From: Capra hircus | Lineage: Eukaryota > Chordata > Mammalia > Artiodactyla > Bovidae | DNA: 64,000 nt | Assembly: GCF_001704415.2 (NCBI RefSeq) | Contig: NC_030820.1 | Coordinates: 37,306,036 to 37,370,035 of the forward strand | Direction: 5' to 3' | Part shown: positions 1 to 12,338 of the stretch, one piece after another | Numbering within the stretch: the first letter of the stretch is position 1 | Layout: each line of letters opens with the position of its first letter | Position numbers and translations under genes: made by a program | The notes under the pieces: model-generated | Told to the model about the DNA's origin: nothing | The model's database searches: none | What the model saw: only the letters and a program-made list of their open reading frames with translations

Positions 1-654
1 AGCTGGGGGGTGTGGGTGATGTGGGGGTTGCTGGGGGGCCCAGTAGCACTTTGAGGGGGGTCTCAGTTCAGGTCCCCAGATGCCAGCTGGGCTTCACATG
101 GCCTCTGATGGCCCCACACTTTGTCCTAGGCTGAGGTTCTCAGTGGGTCCCCTATCTGTCCCTGACCCTGAGTCTTTGGCCTCCTGACCAGTGTTCCCGC
201 CCTTGGGATAGACCCCAGCCTCTGCTCAGGCTAATTCAGATCAGTCCAAGCCAATCACCTTAAAACAACAGAATATCCAAGCTGGGCCAAAGTCATTGGC
301 TTCCTTATGGTTCTGTCCTTGTCATTTGCATTACATTCTACACCCTGTTCCACTTAAGGAGAACAGATGGGGACTCCCTCCTCCAGGTGAGGGATGGAAT
401 ATCAGGGTCCATCCACAGTACCACCCTCCCTGTCTCCACCCCCACTGCACACACTTGGGGGCCTCACCTCAGGTGTTCAGCAACCTGGTCAGTGTGGGAC
501 ACGTTCAGCTGGTCCTTGATGATGCTGAGGTCCCAGTGACAGCTGCAGGCAGATGAAGTGAACCTCACTCTCCCATGCTGCTTCACCCCAGGCCTTCAGG
601 ACACAAATGCCATATCTCCTAGATAATTTAATGCTTTCTAACAAAGACAACACA

Positions 655-830
655 AATGGTACTAAAAGGAGGAGATCTGGAGCCTGGGATTGCGCATGGG
701 TTCTGCCTTTTCCTATGTGTGAGTCTAGGAAAGTCAATAATCCTTTTTGAGCTTTAGTATCCTCATCTGCAAAATGGGGACACTAGCCCCTTCATAAGGA
801 CGTGTGAGACATTAAGTTGCTACCATTCAC
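655..830 (+). repeat. MIR SINE fragment
   Basis: Shows the diagnostic MIR core order: a tRNA-derived start, a segment ending with CTCATCTGCAAAATGGGGA, then a short tail. Divergent, as expected for a mammal-wide element. Confidence 0.65.
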
Positions 831-929
831 TGATGAACACGCTTCTGCTGATTTATCTCATTCAGTCCCTAGCCCTCTCTAACCCAGTCTTCTCCCAGCC
901 TGAGGGACACCGGACCCCTGGATGAAGTC

Positions 930-1100
930 TTTCCTTCCACTCATATCTGCATGTACTTCTCCCTATTCCTGCAAAGCGGTTCTCTTTGTATCTGTCTGGA
1001 AGTCTGTTCCTCATCCTCTAAAACCCAGCTCGAACCAACCTCCCAGGATTGACACGTGTTTCCTGGGCCTCTGTAGCCCTCATGGGCTGACCCCTACCAC
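930..1100 (+). repeat. L2-like 3' fragment
   Basis: Resembles the L2 3' region that carries a CCCAGCTCNAA motif followed by short CT-rich blocks. Strongly diverged. Confidence 0.35.
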
Positions 1101-4014
1101 AGGTGGCTGTAGAAGTGTCAGTAGAGACCAGGAGCTCCTCCATGCCTGCAGGGAAGGGGACTGAGTTGGACTTCATGTGAGACTGGGATTAAAGCTGACC
1201 CAGTGGGCCTCCCCTGTCCTGGGCTCCTCTCTACCAGCTCCCTGTCCTCTGAGCCCCAGGAAACCTGGCCGTACATGTGTATAAATAGAGGCACTAGGTC
1301 TCCATGAAAGGAACCACTCCCCGCACCACCCCTGGTGCCACCAAGCATCCCAGCTGCTCCCAAGCTCGGAAGTGCCCTGGCCAGCTGGGTTCCTGCATGG
1401 CCCTGTCCTAGGAGCTGCTGAGGCATGAGGGAGGCAGCTGCGCTGGCCTGGCAGAGACCATCTGGGCTGGGAGTGGGGGGACGAACACATGCGGCAGGCA
1501 GTGGGCCTGGGCACAGGCTGGGAAGTAGCTTGCCCTTCACAGGGCACCTGCCACACGGGGAGTCCAGCAGAGGCTCCAAGGGTGACACTTGGTAGATACT
1601 GAGCAGCCCCAGGGGGCCCATGTCTTCACACCCAAGCTTGGGGCAAAGGGAGATGGAAGTGAGGACCTCGTGGCCAGGGCCAGATGCCTGCTCCCGATAC
1701 CAGGACACAAATGGCGACAGAAGCCACACACCTGGAGGGTCCAAGTGCCCCTGGTTTACACGCATGGCCCTCAGCTCCCTCTGCTCTGCCCCACCGTGGC
1801 CTCTAGAGAAGGAGCATCCTTCATGATCTGCTCTTAGGGGACCACGGGCAGCTAATGAACTCCAGGTACAGCTGCCCAGGTTAGCTAAGAGGGATGGCGC
1901 TCCTCAGAGACAGGGGCTACATGGAGGCAGCACTGGTTCCCAGAGTCATGAGAACAGTGTAGCCCAGGGTCATAAGCAGAACTGAGAAAGAACAGAATCT
2001 CGAGCAACCACTCGGGGTGCCCAGGGGACCTGCTATGGAGCCTCAGATGCAGCAGCAGTGGGCAGATGTCAAAGGTCAAAGGGCACGAAGGAAACTACGC
2101 TCTGGCTATCTTTAGGCACATCCTGGCGCTGGGAACAGGCATCCCAAGGCGGCATTCCCTTCCACAGATGGGCTAGCCGGCAGAGCCTGGGGTCAGGAAA
2201 GCTCAGCCCTGGCAGGGATTCTGGGACCTTGGGATTCAAGCTCTCTGTGCTGCCCACATGGGTCCCACATCACCCCTGCCTGCCCGCCCCAGTCCTTTCA
2301 GGGTCACTCCAGAGAAAGCAGAGCAGCCAGCGAGTCCTCAGAGGGTTTCTTAGGTTTCACAGAACTCAGATCTCCATGGAGGGAGGAGCAGAGCCGCACC
2401 CCACTTTCTGCTACAGGCCCATGGTGATTCCAACACTTTTGGCGAGAAGGAAGCCAGTCTTGATCCTATCATGGCATCTATTCCCCCCAGCAAGTATGTG
2501 GGTCTGGAGACCTCTGTCTCTGCCCACATCTGACCACTCAAGAGTTCAGGCTGGCTCAGGAATACTTTGAGAAGCCTAATTCGTTCAAATTTGTTCCAAT
2601 CAGGAGTGGGCCAGACCAGAGTGGGCCTGAGGGACTGGATGCTGGAAGTTCAGGACCAGGCAGGAGAGAGGGTCCTCAGCCTGGAGCCCAACTTTTGGCT
2701 CCCTCCCCAACAGCATTTCTCTGGACCAAGAACTTAAGTGTACCAGAAATCCCTGGTGAGAGACAGGGCTTGTTTGGAGAGGGCTCAGCAAGAGACTCTG
2801 GGTCAATATGACTTTCACTGAATCAGAACAGCAACAGGAGAATCCCTGTGGGGAAGGAAGGAGCCAAGGGAAGGGCCATGCTTAGCCACTGGATTCCTCT
2901 GGGCAGCTGCCCAGTCTCACTGGTTCTTAGGCAATATCCCCAGAGAAGGAATACAACGACCACCCTTGGGGTATTTTCCCGGCTTCTGATTCCAGAGCTG
3001 GCCAGCTCTGTCCATCCATGAGCCATCCATCCATGAGCTGGCCCTGCTCTTGCCCTCTGCTTCGCACCACCTCTCCTGTGCTGTGAGGCAGTGGGCAGTG
3101 AAGAGCCATGTCTTGGGGAAAGGGGAGAGGGATGTTTCCTGAAAGACCTCACTAGAGGATTCAACATGAAATGTTCTATGCTATTTTTTGAGTGGAAGAA
3201 GAGAAAAATCAGTCTCTGAGGACTCCTTGATCAGCCCCTACTGAATGCCCCCCACAGCAGGCAGAGCACAGGATGAGGATGTCAGGGTGTCAGCCACAGG
3301 ACAGCCCTCCCGGCAGGATCGACTGCAGCTTGATCTCCAGGGTATCTTGCGATGAGGGTGGGGAGTGTGCTTCCTGCCTCCCAGCATGACTTTCGGGCTC
3401 TGTAGCAGAATCTGCCTGCTGTGGGCTGCAAACCACACTAGTATCTAACCTCCTGGGTGAGGGGCTGCCTCCTGAGCCTGCGATAGCCCTAGCACTCAGG
3501 AGTCCCTGCAGTGCCAGACTTGGGCCCCACGGGGCCTCCTCGGCCCTCCTGTCGGGGCCAGCAGCTGACAGCAGGCCCCAGGAGGGACGGACGGCGCTCA
3601 TGGCCCCACCCCCTCGCGGCAGTCTGCTCCCTGTGCTCACCAGCATCCCTTTGGCACCTTTTCCTACCATGGCGGTGGGGGGTTAGGGGCTCTGGAGTCC
3701 GGACCACACTCACAGGCTTGCTTTCTAGCACCTTTCAGAGAACAGGCGTCCAGAGCTGTGGAGAGAGCAGAGAATGAGGTGAGGATTTGGCCCGGGGAGG
3801 GCAGGGCAGGACATGTGTGGCTCTCCAGAGCAGCTAGCGCAGGGCCCAGACCACCTGCCGCTCTTCCCTCCCGTCCTGTTCCTTTCTGGATGACCCTCAA
3901 TCCAGTTCCTACCTCACTCTTCTCCCAACCCTTCCCCTGAAACCCTTGGGCTCCAGGCTTCCTGTCCCAATGGGTAATGGTTTAGTTTTGATTCTCCAGA
4001 CACCCAATTCTATT

Positions 4015-4032
4015 AAAAAAAAAAAAAAAAAA
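4015..4032 (+). repeat. Poly(A) run
   Basis: About 18 consecutive A, with no SINE or LINE body recognised directly upstream. Confidence 0.8.
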
Positions 4033-4214
4033 TGAACACAGAACTGGGACAGGGTCCAATTCCTTCATCGTCTGTGTGAATGGCCTCGACCTTTCCCCTG
4101 AAGGGGAGTCAGCTTGGATCAACACATGCTCCCCTACCTCGCCCCAGCCAGGTGGCCAGGATGGGCCTTCCCTATCCTGATGCTGCTCAGCCTGGGCTCC
4201 AGGCATCTGGCGTT

Positions 4215-4405
4215 ACACTGACTTGGACCAGAAGCTCTGGGCACAGCAAACACAGCGTGTGTGGCACGCCTCCATGCCCCTGCTCAGGCGGGCCCCTGCC
4301 AGACACCTTCCCTCCTGCTCCCCAGGTGAAATTCTACAAACCCTTTGCGACCCTGCTTCAGTGTCACTTCTCTGTTGCTTTCCCTGACACGGCCCCCACT
4401 CCACT
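4215..4405 (+). repeat. L2-like 3' fragment
   Basis: Contains a degenerate L2 block: short CT-rich words, a GTGTCACTTCTCTG segment and a CTTTCCCTGAC end corresponding to the L2 3' UTR. Confidence 0.45.
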
Positions 4406-4569
4406 CCAGGATGAACACATTGCTGCTTCTTTTGTGTTTTGTGGTACCAGTGTTCCTATCAACCTACTCCAGACATATTTGCTTATGTCGGTCAACTGTG
4501 GGTAGGGCAGTTCCCTGAGGGGTTGGATGTGTTTTATCGACCCCTCTATGCCTTGCTCAGCCTGTCCTC

Positions 4570-6363
4570 AGTCTTTCCCAGCATAAGAGTCTTTTCAGAT
4601 GAGTCAGCTCTTTGCATCAGGTGGCCAAAGTATTGGAGTTCCAGCTTCAGCATCAGTCCTTCCAATGAATATTCAGGACTGATTGCCTTTAGGGTGGACT
4701 GGTTGGATCTCCTTGCCGCCCAAGGGACTCTCCAGAGTCTTCTCCAACACCACAGTTCAAAACCATCATTCTTTGGCGCTCAGCTTTCTTTATAGTCCAA
4801 CTCTCACATCCATACATGACCACAGGAAAAACCATAGCCTTGACTATATGGACCTTTGTTGACAAAGTAATGTCTCTGCTTTTTAATATGCTGTCTAGGT
4901 TGGCCATAACTTTTCTTCCAAGAAGCAAAAAAGCATCTTTTAATTTCATGGTTGCAGTCACCATCTGCAGTGATTGTGGAGCCCCAAAATAAAGTCTGTC
5001 ACTGTTGCAACTGTTCCTTATCAATTTGCCACGAAGTGATGGGACCAGATACCATGAACTTAGATTTCTGAATGTTGAGTTTTAAGCCAACTTTTTCACT
5101 CACCTCTTTCACTTTCATTAAGAGGCTCTTCAGTTCTCTTCGCTTTCTGCCATAAGAGTGGTGTCATCTGCATATCTGAGGTATTGATATTTCTCCCAGC
5201 AATCTTGATTCCAGCTTGTGCTTCATCCAGCCCAGCGTTTCTCATGATGTACTCTGCATATAATTTGAATACATAGGGTGACAATATACAGTCTTGACGT
5301 AGTCCTTTTCCTATTTGGAACCAGTCTGTTGTTCCATTTACAATTCTAACTGTTGCTTCCTGACCTGCATACAGGTTTCTCAAGAGGCAGGTCAGGTGGT
5401 CTGGTATTCCCATCTCTTTGAAAATTTTCCACAGTTTATTGTGATCCACACAATCAAAGGCTTTGGCATAGTCAATAAAGCAGAAATAGATGTTTTCCTG
5501 GAACTTTCTTGCTTTTTCCATGATCCAGCAGATGTTGGCAATTTGATCTCTGGTTCCTCTGCCTTTTCTAAAACCACCTTGAACATCTGGATGTTCACGG
5601 TTCACATATTGCTGAAGCCTGGCTTGGAGAATTTTGAGCATTACTTTACTAGCGTGTGAGATAAGTGCAATTCTGCGGTAGTTTGAGCGTTCTTTAGCAT
5701 TGCCTCTCTTTGGGATTGGAATGAAAACTGACCTTTTCCAGTCCTGTGGCCACTGCTAAGTTTTCCAAGTTGCTGCCATATTGAGTGCAGCACTTTCACA
5801 GCATCATCTTTTAGGATTTGAAAGAGCTCAACTGGAATTCCACCAGCTCCACTAGCTTTGTTCGTAGTGATGCTTCCTAAGCCCCACTTTACTTCACATT
5901 CTAGGATGTTTGGTTCTAGGTGAGTGATCACATCATTGTGATTATCTGAGTCATGAAGATCTTTTTGTACAGTTCTTCTGTGTATTCTTGCCACCTCTTC
6001 TTAATATCTTCTGTTTCTGTTAGGTCCATTACCATTTCTGTCCTTTAATGAGCCCATCTTTGCATGAAATATTCCCTAGGTATCTCTACCTCTAATTTTC
6101 TTGAAGAGATTGCTAATCTTTCCCATTCCATTTTTTTCCTCTATTTCTTTGCATTGATTGCTGAGGAAGGCTTCCTTATCTCTCCTTGCTATTCTTTGGA
6201 AATCTGCAGTCAAATGGGTATATCTTTCCATTTCTCCTTTGCTTTTTACTTCTCTTCTTTTCAGGGCTATTTGTAAGGCTTTCTCAAAGAGCCATTTTGC
6301 TTTTTTGCATTTCTTTTCCTTGGGGATGGTCTAAATCCCTGTCACCTATACAATGTCAGAAAC
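4570..6363 (-). mobile_element. BovB (RTE) LINE, 3' portion, reverse transcriptase
   Basis: The minus strand encodes a broken BovB reverse transcriptase. Recognisable blocks are VQGGFRKGRGTRDQIANI, FIDYAKAFDCVDHNKLW, HLTCLLRNLYAGQEATV and LYAEYIMRNAGLDEAQAG. Frames shift near 5640 and 5100, and the C-terminal YADD block is degraded. The 3' end is truncated near 4570. It abuts an inverted 5' half at 6364. Confidence 0.93.
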
Positions 6364-7408
6364 CAGAATGTGGTCCACTGGAGAAGGGAATGGCAAACCA
6401 CTTCAGTATTCTTGCCTTGAGAACCCTATGAACAGTATGAAAAGCCAACAAGATAGGACACTGAAAGATGAACTCTCCAGGGTACTCTCCAGGTGGCCAA
6501 TATGCTCCTGGAGATCAGTGGAGAAATCACTCTAGAAAGAATGAAGCGATGGGGCCAAAGCAAAAACAACACCCAGTTGCGAATGTGACTGGTGATAGAA
6601 GCAAGGTTCGATGCTATAAAGAGCAATATTGATAGGAACCTGGAATGTCAGGTCCATGAATCAAGGCAAATTGGAAGCGGCCAAACAGGAGATGGCAAGA
6701 GTGAACGTTGACATTCTAGGAATCAGCAAACTAAAATGGACTGTAATGCATGAATTTAACTCAGATGACCATTATATGTCCTACTGCGGGCAGGAATCCC
6801 TTAGAAGAAATGGAGGAGCCATGATATTGAACAAAAGAGTCTGAAATGCAGTACTTGGATGCAATCTCAAAAACGACAGAATGATCTCTGTTTGTTTCCA
6901 AAGCAAACCATTCAATATCACGTTGATCCAAGTCTATGCCCTGACCTGGAACGCTGAAGAAGATGAAGTTGAACAGTTCTACAAAGACCTACAAGATCTT
7001 TTAGAGCTAACACTGAAAAAAGATGTCCTTTTCTTATAGGGGACTGGAATGCAAAAGTAGGAAGTCAAGAAACATCTGGAGTAACAGGCAAATTTGGCCT
7101 TGGAGTACAGAATGAAGCAGGGCAAAGGCTAATAGAGTTTTGCCAAGAGAATGCACTGGTCATAGCAACACCCTCTTTCAATAACACAAGACTCTCCACA
7201 TGGACATCACCAGATGGCCAACATTGAAATCAAATTGATTCTATTCTTTGCAGGCAAAGATGGAGAAACTCTATAGAGTCAGTAAAAACAAGACCAGGAG
7301 CTGACTGTGGCTGGGATCATGAACTCCTCATTGCCAAATTCAGACTTAAATTGAAGAAACTGGGAAAACCACTAGACCATTCAGGTATGACCTAAATCAA
7401 ATCGCCCC
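6364..7408 (+). mobile_element. BovB (RTE) LINE, 5' portion, inverted (endonuclease)
   Basis: The plus strand carries BovB 5' sequence and the start of the endonuclease domain (MIGTWNVRSMNQGKLEAAKQ, then DILGISKLKW). It continues through degraded endonuclease blocks to the GACCATTCAGGTATGACC segment near 7390. The orientation is opposite to the adjacent 3' half, as in a twin-primed 5' inversion. Confidence 0.93.
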
Positions 7409-8117
7409 TAGGTTCCCTTTGGCCTTGCCTTGGCCACCAGGTGTCCTGCATAACCTCCTCAGTGCCAGGCAAGGCTCTGACTTGTGGCTGTTTCCCTTCG
7501 CTTAGTCACCCAGGCCAGGTTTCCTGCCTCTCTAGAGACGTCCCTGCTCATGGCTTTGGTCTTCTGGGGACAGTCAGGAGAAGAGGGAATGTGATCATAC
7601 CCTTCTTCTCACTCACCACATCCCTCCCTCCAAGCCATAAACTCCAGACTTATTGTCTTCAGAGCTGTCACTCTGTGGCTAACAAAGAACAGTGACAATG
7701 ATGACAGTGATGAAGCACAGCCACCTCATGGCTTGGACATCGTGCCTTCTGGTCAGATGAGTAACCTGAGGACACTCTGTCCTGGAACTTGGCCTACACG
7801 GTGATATCCCTGAGTAATGCAATATGGCCCTTGTGTTCAAGGTGCTTCTCTCTCTTGGTGGAAAAAAGACTGCTTGGCAGCGGCTCCCAGGACAATGAGT
7901 TGGGTGCAAAGCTTTGCTGCTTCTCCTGCCTCTGCTGTTTCTGTTAACTGGCCCCATCCATCCATTCCAAAGGTACCAGGCCTATGATAAGTCAGGCCCT
8001 CTGATAGGCGTTGGGCATCCACATTACCCAGGCACCAGGCCTGCCCCTCACCACTTATGGACCACTGTTGACAAGCTGTCTGTGCCATGAGGGTCAGAGT
8101 CAGGTTGGCTTGTGATG
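7409..8117. other. Intergenic, no feature seen
   Basis: Unique-looking sequence between BovB and a MIR. No gene, RNA or repeat recognised. Confidence 0.5.
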
Positions 8118-8272
8118 AAGAGCTTGGACGCTGGGACCTGGGAGGAGGAACTGACTCTGCCAACTCACCAGGTGTGTGACATCAAGCAAATTACTGAACC
8201 TCTCTGACCCTTGCTTTCTCCATCTGGAAGATGGGGCTAATTATACTTCCTTTGTACCTTTGAGGTTTCTAC
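8118..8272 (+). repeat. MIR SINE
   Basis: Clear MIR core order: TGTGTGACATCAAGCAAATT, then ACTGAACCTCTCTGACCC and CCATCTGGAAGATGGGGCTA. Confidence 0.8.
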
Positions 8273-8436
8273 TTAAGTTTTGACTCTACAGGGCCTCCAC
8301 GTTCTCCTCCCCTCCAATCCATTCACTGTCCCAAAGTCCTAAAACCCTGATTCCCTCCAATAGTCTTCCACAGCCAACAGGATATGGCCTACATCGTTCA
8401 GCAGGTAGCTGGGGCTGGCCACAGTTCAATCACGTA

Positions 8437-9335
8437 TTCCACAAATGTTTATTTCAGGCTTGCTCTGGGCCAGTCCTGTGCCGGGCACCATGAACTCTTC
8501 AGTCTCTGGCCTCCTGCAGCTTACAGGCTGGGTGGAAACAGAAACCAGTTAAACAGGTGACTCTAATACATATAATCAGAGCCTACGATGAAGGGTGGGA
8601 AAGCGAAAGATCCTCTGCAACCGGAGTCTACACCAGTGGGGCCCGGCCTTGTCCGCGAGTTACAGAGGACTTTCCCGGGGAAGTGATGTTTAAGAGTGAG
8701 AGGGGGATGATTAGGCAACAGTGAGCAACAGAAGAGGAAGAGAGATTCAAGCAAATGAAATAATACAGAATAAGACCAGGAGCCTGGGGCTCAGAGAGTG
8801 AGGGAGAAAGTGCCCAAAGATGAAGGTGGATGCAAAAGTAGGGTCAGGGTCTTTGGGGCCTTGTTTTGATCTTTATCCTAAGGCCAATGACAGGCACTGA
8901 AGTCTTGAATCCAGAGTTGTAACTGAGATGAGGAGCAGTGGGTGGTGTGTGCATTTTGAAAACGCCAACCTAGATTGGTATGGAGAAAGGACTGGAGGGA
9001 GGGAAGAGGGGAAGAAAGGAAAGGGATTAGGACTAGGCCAGGCCAGGCCAGAGGGGGCTTGGCTCAGGAAGGTGATGACGGGGTGGGGAGAGGTGCACAG
9101 ATTTGAGAAAAACATAGAAGGTAAGTTTGGTAGGCCTTGGTGATGCATTGTACTTGGGGGTGAGGGATAAGGAGTGGTCTCTGGTTTCTAATGGTATAAT
9201 AGGAAGAAGCCAGTGCCCGTGCCAGAGACCAGAGACAGAAACCCTGGAGATGCTGCAGGCTTGCAGTGGGGAGGGGATGAGCTAGGCTGGGTGAGCTGGG
9301 TTCAAGTTGCCTGTGAGCCACCCAAGGGAGGATAG
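8437..9335 (+). repeat. Ancient ~0.9-kb dispersed repeat (unclassified)
   Basis: The segment begins with the ACAAATGTTTATTTNAGGC type word and continues through a block with GCTTACAGGCTGGG. It runs on with purine-rich sequence including GGGGCCTTGTTTTGATCTTTATCCTAAG. The order of words matches a mammal-wide repeat I have seen but cannot name with confidence. Confidence 0.4.
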
Positions 9336-9689
9336 GGAGAGGATAGTCATAGGACCTGGTCCATCTTTACTGTCTCACTGCTCAGTCTTCCTCTCCTCCA
9401 GACAGGACTGTCAGCTCTATCGATTTTAAGGGTCCATCTGGGCCAAGCCTTGAAGTCCTTACTGGGGATGGAAAGGTGACAAGGTTTGTTTCCCTGCCTT
9501 CAAGAACCTCACAGATTAGGAGAAAGATAGAAGAGGAAGCATAATTTCCCGTTCACTGCAAAGGAGGGTGGGGAGGGGCTGTGGGAGTGGGGAAGGGGCC
9601 CTTAGGTCTGCCTAGAGCCATAATCAGCTACCTTGAGCCACTTATGGCTACCTGTGGGCCATGTGGGACTATGCAGCACCCCCAGAGGG

Positions 9690-9835
9690 TTCTTGCCTTC
9701 ATTCCGTGGCTTAGGCAATTCCCTCTTCCGTGAGCACCCTTGTCCCCATTTCCTTCTGTATATACCCCACCCATCTTCAAAACCTGTTCCAAAGCCATTA
9801 GCACCAAGAAGCCTTCCTTTCTCTTGCCTTTGCAG
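9690..9835 (+). repeat. L2-like 3' fragment
   Basis: Diverged L2 3' region with CAAAACCTGTTCCAAAGCCA and AAGCCTTCCTTTCTC blocks in the expected order. Confidence 0.4.
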
Positions 9836-11055
9836 TCAGTCTTTCCACTGTGCCCCCGGTTACATCCAATGCATGCAGTGTACGTCTGATCAACACGTTC
9901 CTCACACGCAGCCATTGTGGCATGGTCACTTGTGTCCAAATCTTCCTTCTCCACCAGCTGGAGAGATCCCAGGGCAGAAGTGTGATTCTTCTGCATCCTC
10001 AGAGCTGGGCACTGAGCTGCAGTCTCAGTGTAGGCCGAGTTAAGGGGGCGTTTTCTTGAGTTGCTTGGAATCACTTGGGCATGCTCAGTTTAGCCCAAAG
10101 TCCCTTCCTAGAACCAGTCCCCCTTGCCCACTACCCTCCAATCTTCTGACACTCCCTCACTTGGGGGTTCGTTAACCTCTCAGGCCCTTCTCTCCTTCTC
10201 CAGTCTTTGGCCCCCCAACCTTTATCTTCTTGCAGCTGTAGCATCAAGCTTGTTTCAGCAAAGAAACAGACCTAGGCCTTCTGAGAGCTGTCAGAGAGAC
10301 TGGGACGCGGCTCCTTTAACAGTGGCCAGCGAGGGGGCGTGGCCTACTGAGAACTGGGCCGAAAGGGGGCGCGGCTCCTTTAACAGTGGTCATGTGGTGA
10401 CCCAGTCAAAGTTTTACGTGCCATACTGATAATTGGAATGCAGCAATGCCTGGGTGTGCGTTCATTGAAATTCTTCAGCTGTGAACACAAAATCGTGTGA
10501 CTTGGTTTTGAGCACAGTGAGGTTGGGTGTTTGACTATGGAGACGTTTTGCGTGGCTATATGATTATATTGTGTGAGTATAACCGTAGTTAGACTGGTCG
10601 TTTGTTTTGTGTAAAATTAGCCATGGCAAAGTGCACCTCTTTGTATGTGGGTGACTGTTGTGGAGGGGTGTGTGGCTAGCTAGCGAGATTTTGTGGGGTA
10701 AGCTGACTGAGGGCCCCGAATTCCCATCACCCTTTGCCTTTGTGGTCCCAGGACTGTGTGTGCTCACCATGACACACTTGATGGGTGGCTCCACATGGCT
10801 GTTACACTCCCTTGGGCCTTGCAGTTCTTAATCCTCCCCTCTCTCCCGACTTCTTTTGCAGGAAGTAAGGCAAATAGTGCTGCCCATGGAATTGGCTTTC
10901 AGTTTTTCCATAGGATATTTGTGAGAGAATTTAATGAACCTTTGAGTGATAACTCCATTAAAAAATCATTTAAAAAAGAAAAAGTAAATAGAGCTTTTCT
11001 AATTCTTTCATTTGAATTCAAGTGTCAGCTCTTATTCAATCTCCAGGTCTTGTTC
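9836..11055. other. Intergenic, no gene seen
   Basis: No coding or RNA gene recognised. It contains the duplicated GC-box-like motif described separately (10306-10389). Confidence 0.5.
10306..10389 (+). promoter_or_regulatory. Duplicated 20-bp GC-rich motif with GC-box-like core (candidate)
   Basis: CGCGGCTCCTTTAACAGTGG occurs twice exactly, at 10306-10325 and 10370-10389. GAGGGGGCGTGG and AAGGGGGCGCGG lie between the copies. These look like Sp1/KLF-type GC boxes in an otherwise CpG-poor interval. Regulatory function is inference only. Confidence 0.25.
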
Positions 11056-11059
11056 ACAG

Positions 11060-12338
11060 ATCCTTAGGGGTCTCCAAGACCCTTCCAGGGGATCTACAAG
11101 GCAAAAATGATGTTGATAATACTACCGAATTGTTCTTTGCCATTTTCACTTGGTTGATATTTGCACTGATGACACAGAGCAGCAGCGGGTAAAGATGCTG
11201 GCATCCAAATAGGAATCAAGGCGTGACTCCCAACCGTACCAGCAGGCTCAGTCTGTCTCTTTTTTTCTGTCACTGTGCCAGCTCAGTACCAAAAAAGAAG
11301 AAAAGGCCGATTTAGCTGTTGATAAAGCAACAAAGTTATAAATTTTATGAAATCTCAAGTACATCTTTTCAACGTTTCGTGTGACAAAGGGGAAGTGTGC
11401 ATATAGAAGTCTGATAGCTATCTCCAGGAAAAGCACTCAAAAGGATTGAGTTGTGAGCAGAAAGTCACTTTTCTCACCGACTGGCTTCTTTCCCTTAAAA
11501 GAACACATGACAAAAATAGTTACTCGGACTTGAGTTTTGGGCGTGATTTTCTCAAGTGAATGAAGTGAGCCTATCAGTTCAAGGGGAAAAATCTATTGGT
11601 GCTTGTGGCCACTGATACAGTTAGAGCTTTCAGGTGAATATTAGAATTTGGAAAACTTCCACCTGCTACCATGAGTATGAAAGTGTCCCAAGTTTGATGA
11701 GATTGGTAATGACATTAATGAATGTACAGGCTTTTTTGTTTGTTTGGATTTTTGTTTTGTTGGTTGGTTGGTTGTTGGGTATTGTGTATAATGAGATGTG
11801 TCAAAATTTGGAAGAGCTGATAACTAACTCAGTGAACCAATATTTTCCGAATGACCATGGTAGGAGTTCCAGAAACATGCCCGGATAAAGGAATCATACA
11901 AAAGCAAGACAGACCAATGGATTTTAATAGAGTATTACCAGTTCAGTGATATAGTTTCAGATTCCACACTCACTAACGTTTAAGAAATGACATCCGATGA
12001 GTTTTGGTGTAGTATCAAAGAGGAATAGCCACAGCAAACTAAAAGGCTATAGTTGTTATTTAGTGGCTCAGTCGTGTCTGACACTTTTGTGAACTTTTTT
12101 TGCCTGTAGCCCTCTAGGCTCCTCTGTCCATGGGATTCTCCAGGCAAGAATGCTAAAGTGGGTTGCCATGCCCCTCCTCCAGGGATCTTCCAGACCCAGG
12201 GACTGAACCTGGGTTTCTTCCACTGCAGGCAGATTCTTCACCATCTGAGCCACACACCTTTAAGGTGCTATACAGTGAAGGTCCTCAATTACTTTTCAGT
12301 GTAAAGGTTCCTAAGCTGAAAAAGTTTGAGAACCACTG
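11060..12338 (+). pseudogene. hAT-Charlie DNA transposon fossil (transposase remnant)
   Basis: The interval is colinear with a Charlie8-like hAT transposase, the type that also gave rise to the GTF2IRD2 C-terminal domain. Scattered blocks survive in shifting frames, best at 11770-11870: YNEMCQNLEELITNSVNQYF followed by PNDHG. Earlier blocks correspond to the GTLARIK, LHTEVRWLSRGKA and MNEVSLSLQ regions. The end at 12338 reads AGTTTGAGAACCACTG, a typical hAT-Charlie terminal inverted repeat. A TTGT/TTGG simple repeat (about 11735-11780) and a Bov-tA SINE (12052-12260) interrupt it. It is inactive, with multiple stops and frameshifts. Confidence 0.75.
12052..12260 (-). mobile_element. Bov-tA SINE
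   Basis: Reverse-orientation tRNA-Glu SINE: GGCTCAGTCGTGTCTGAC at the low end and ACCATCTGAGCCACA at the head. Inserted in the hAT fossil. Confidence 0.92.

Larger units (their letters stand above)
1..4014. other. Intergenic, mostly unassigned
   Basis: Apart from a MIR (655-830) and an L2-like scrap (930-1100), nothing is recognisable. Open frames of up to 215 codons (1118-1765 minus) and 170 codons (2058-2570 plus) have no family resemblance and lie in GC-rich sequence, so they are taken as chance. Confidence 0.6.

Noticed and set aside
1118..1765. 215-codon minus-strand open frame
   Set aside because: GC-rich composition, no recognisable domain, no splice or conservation support; overlapping alternative frames are equally open.
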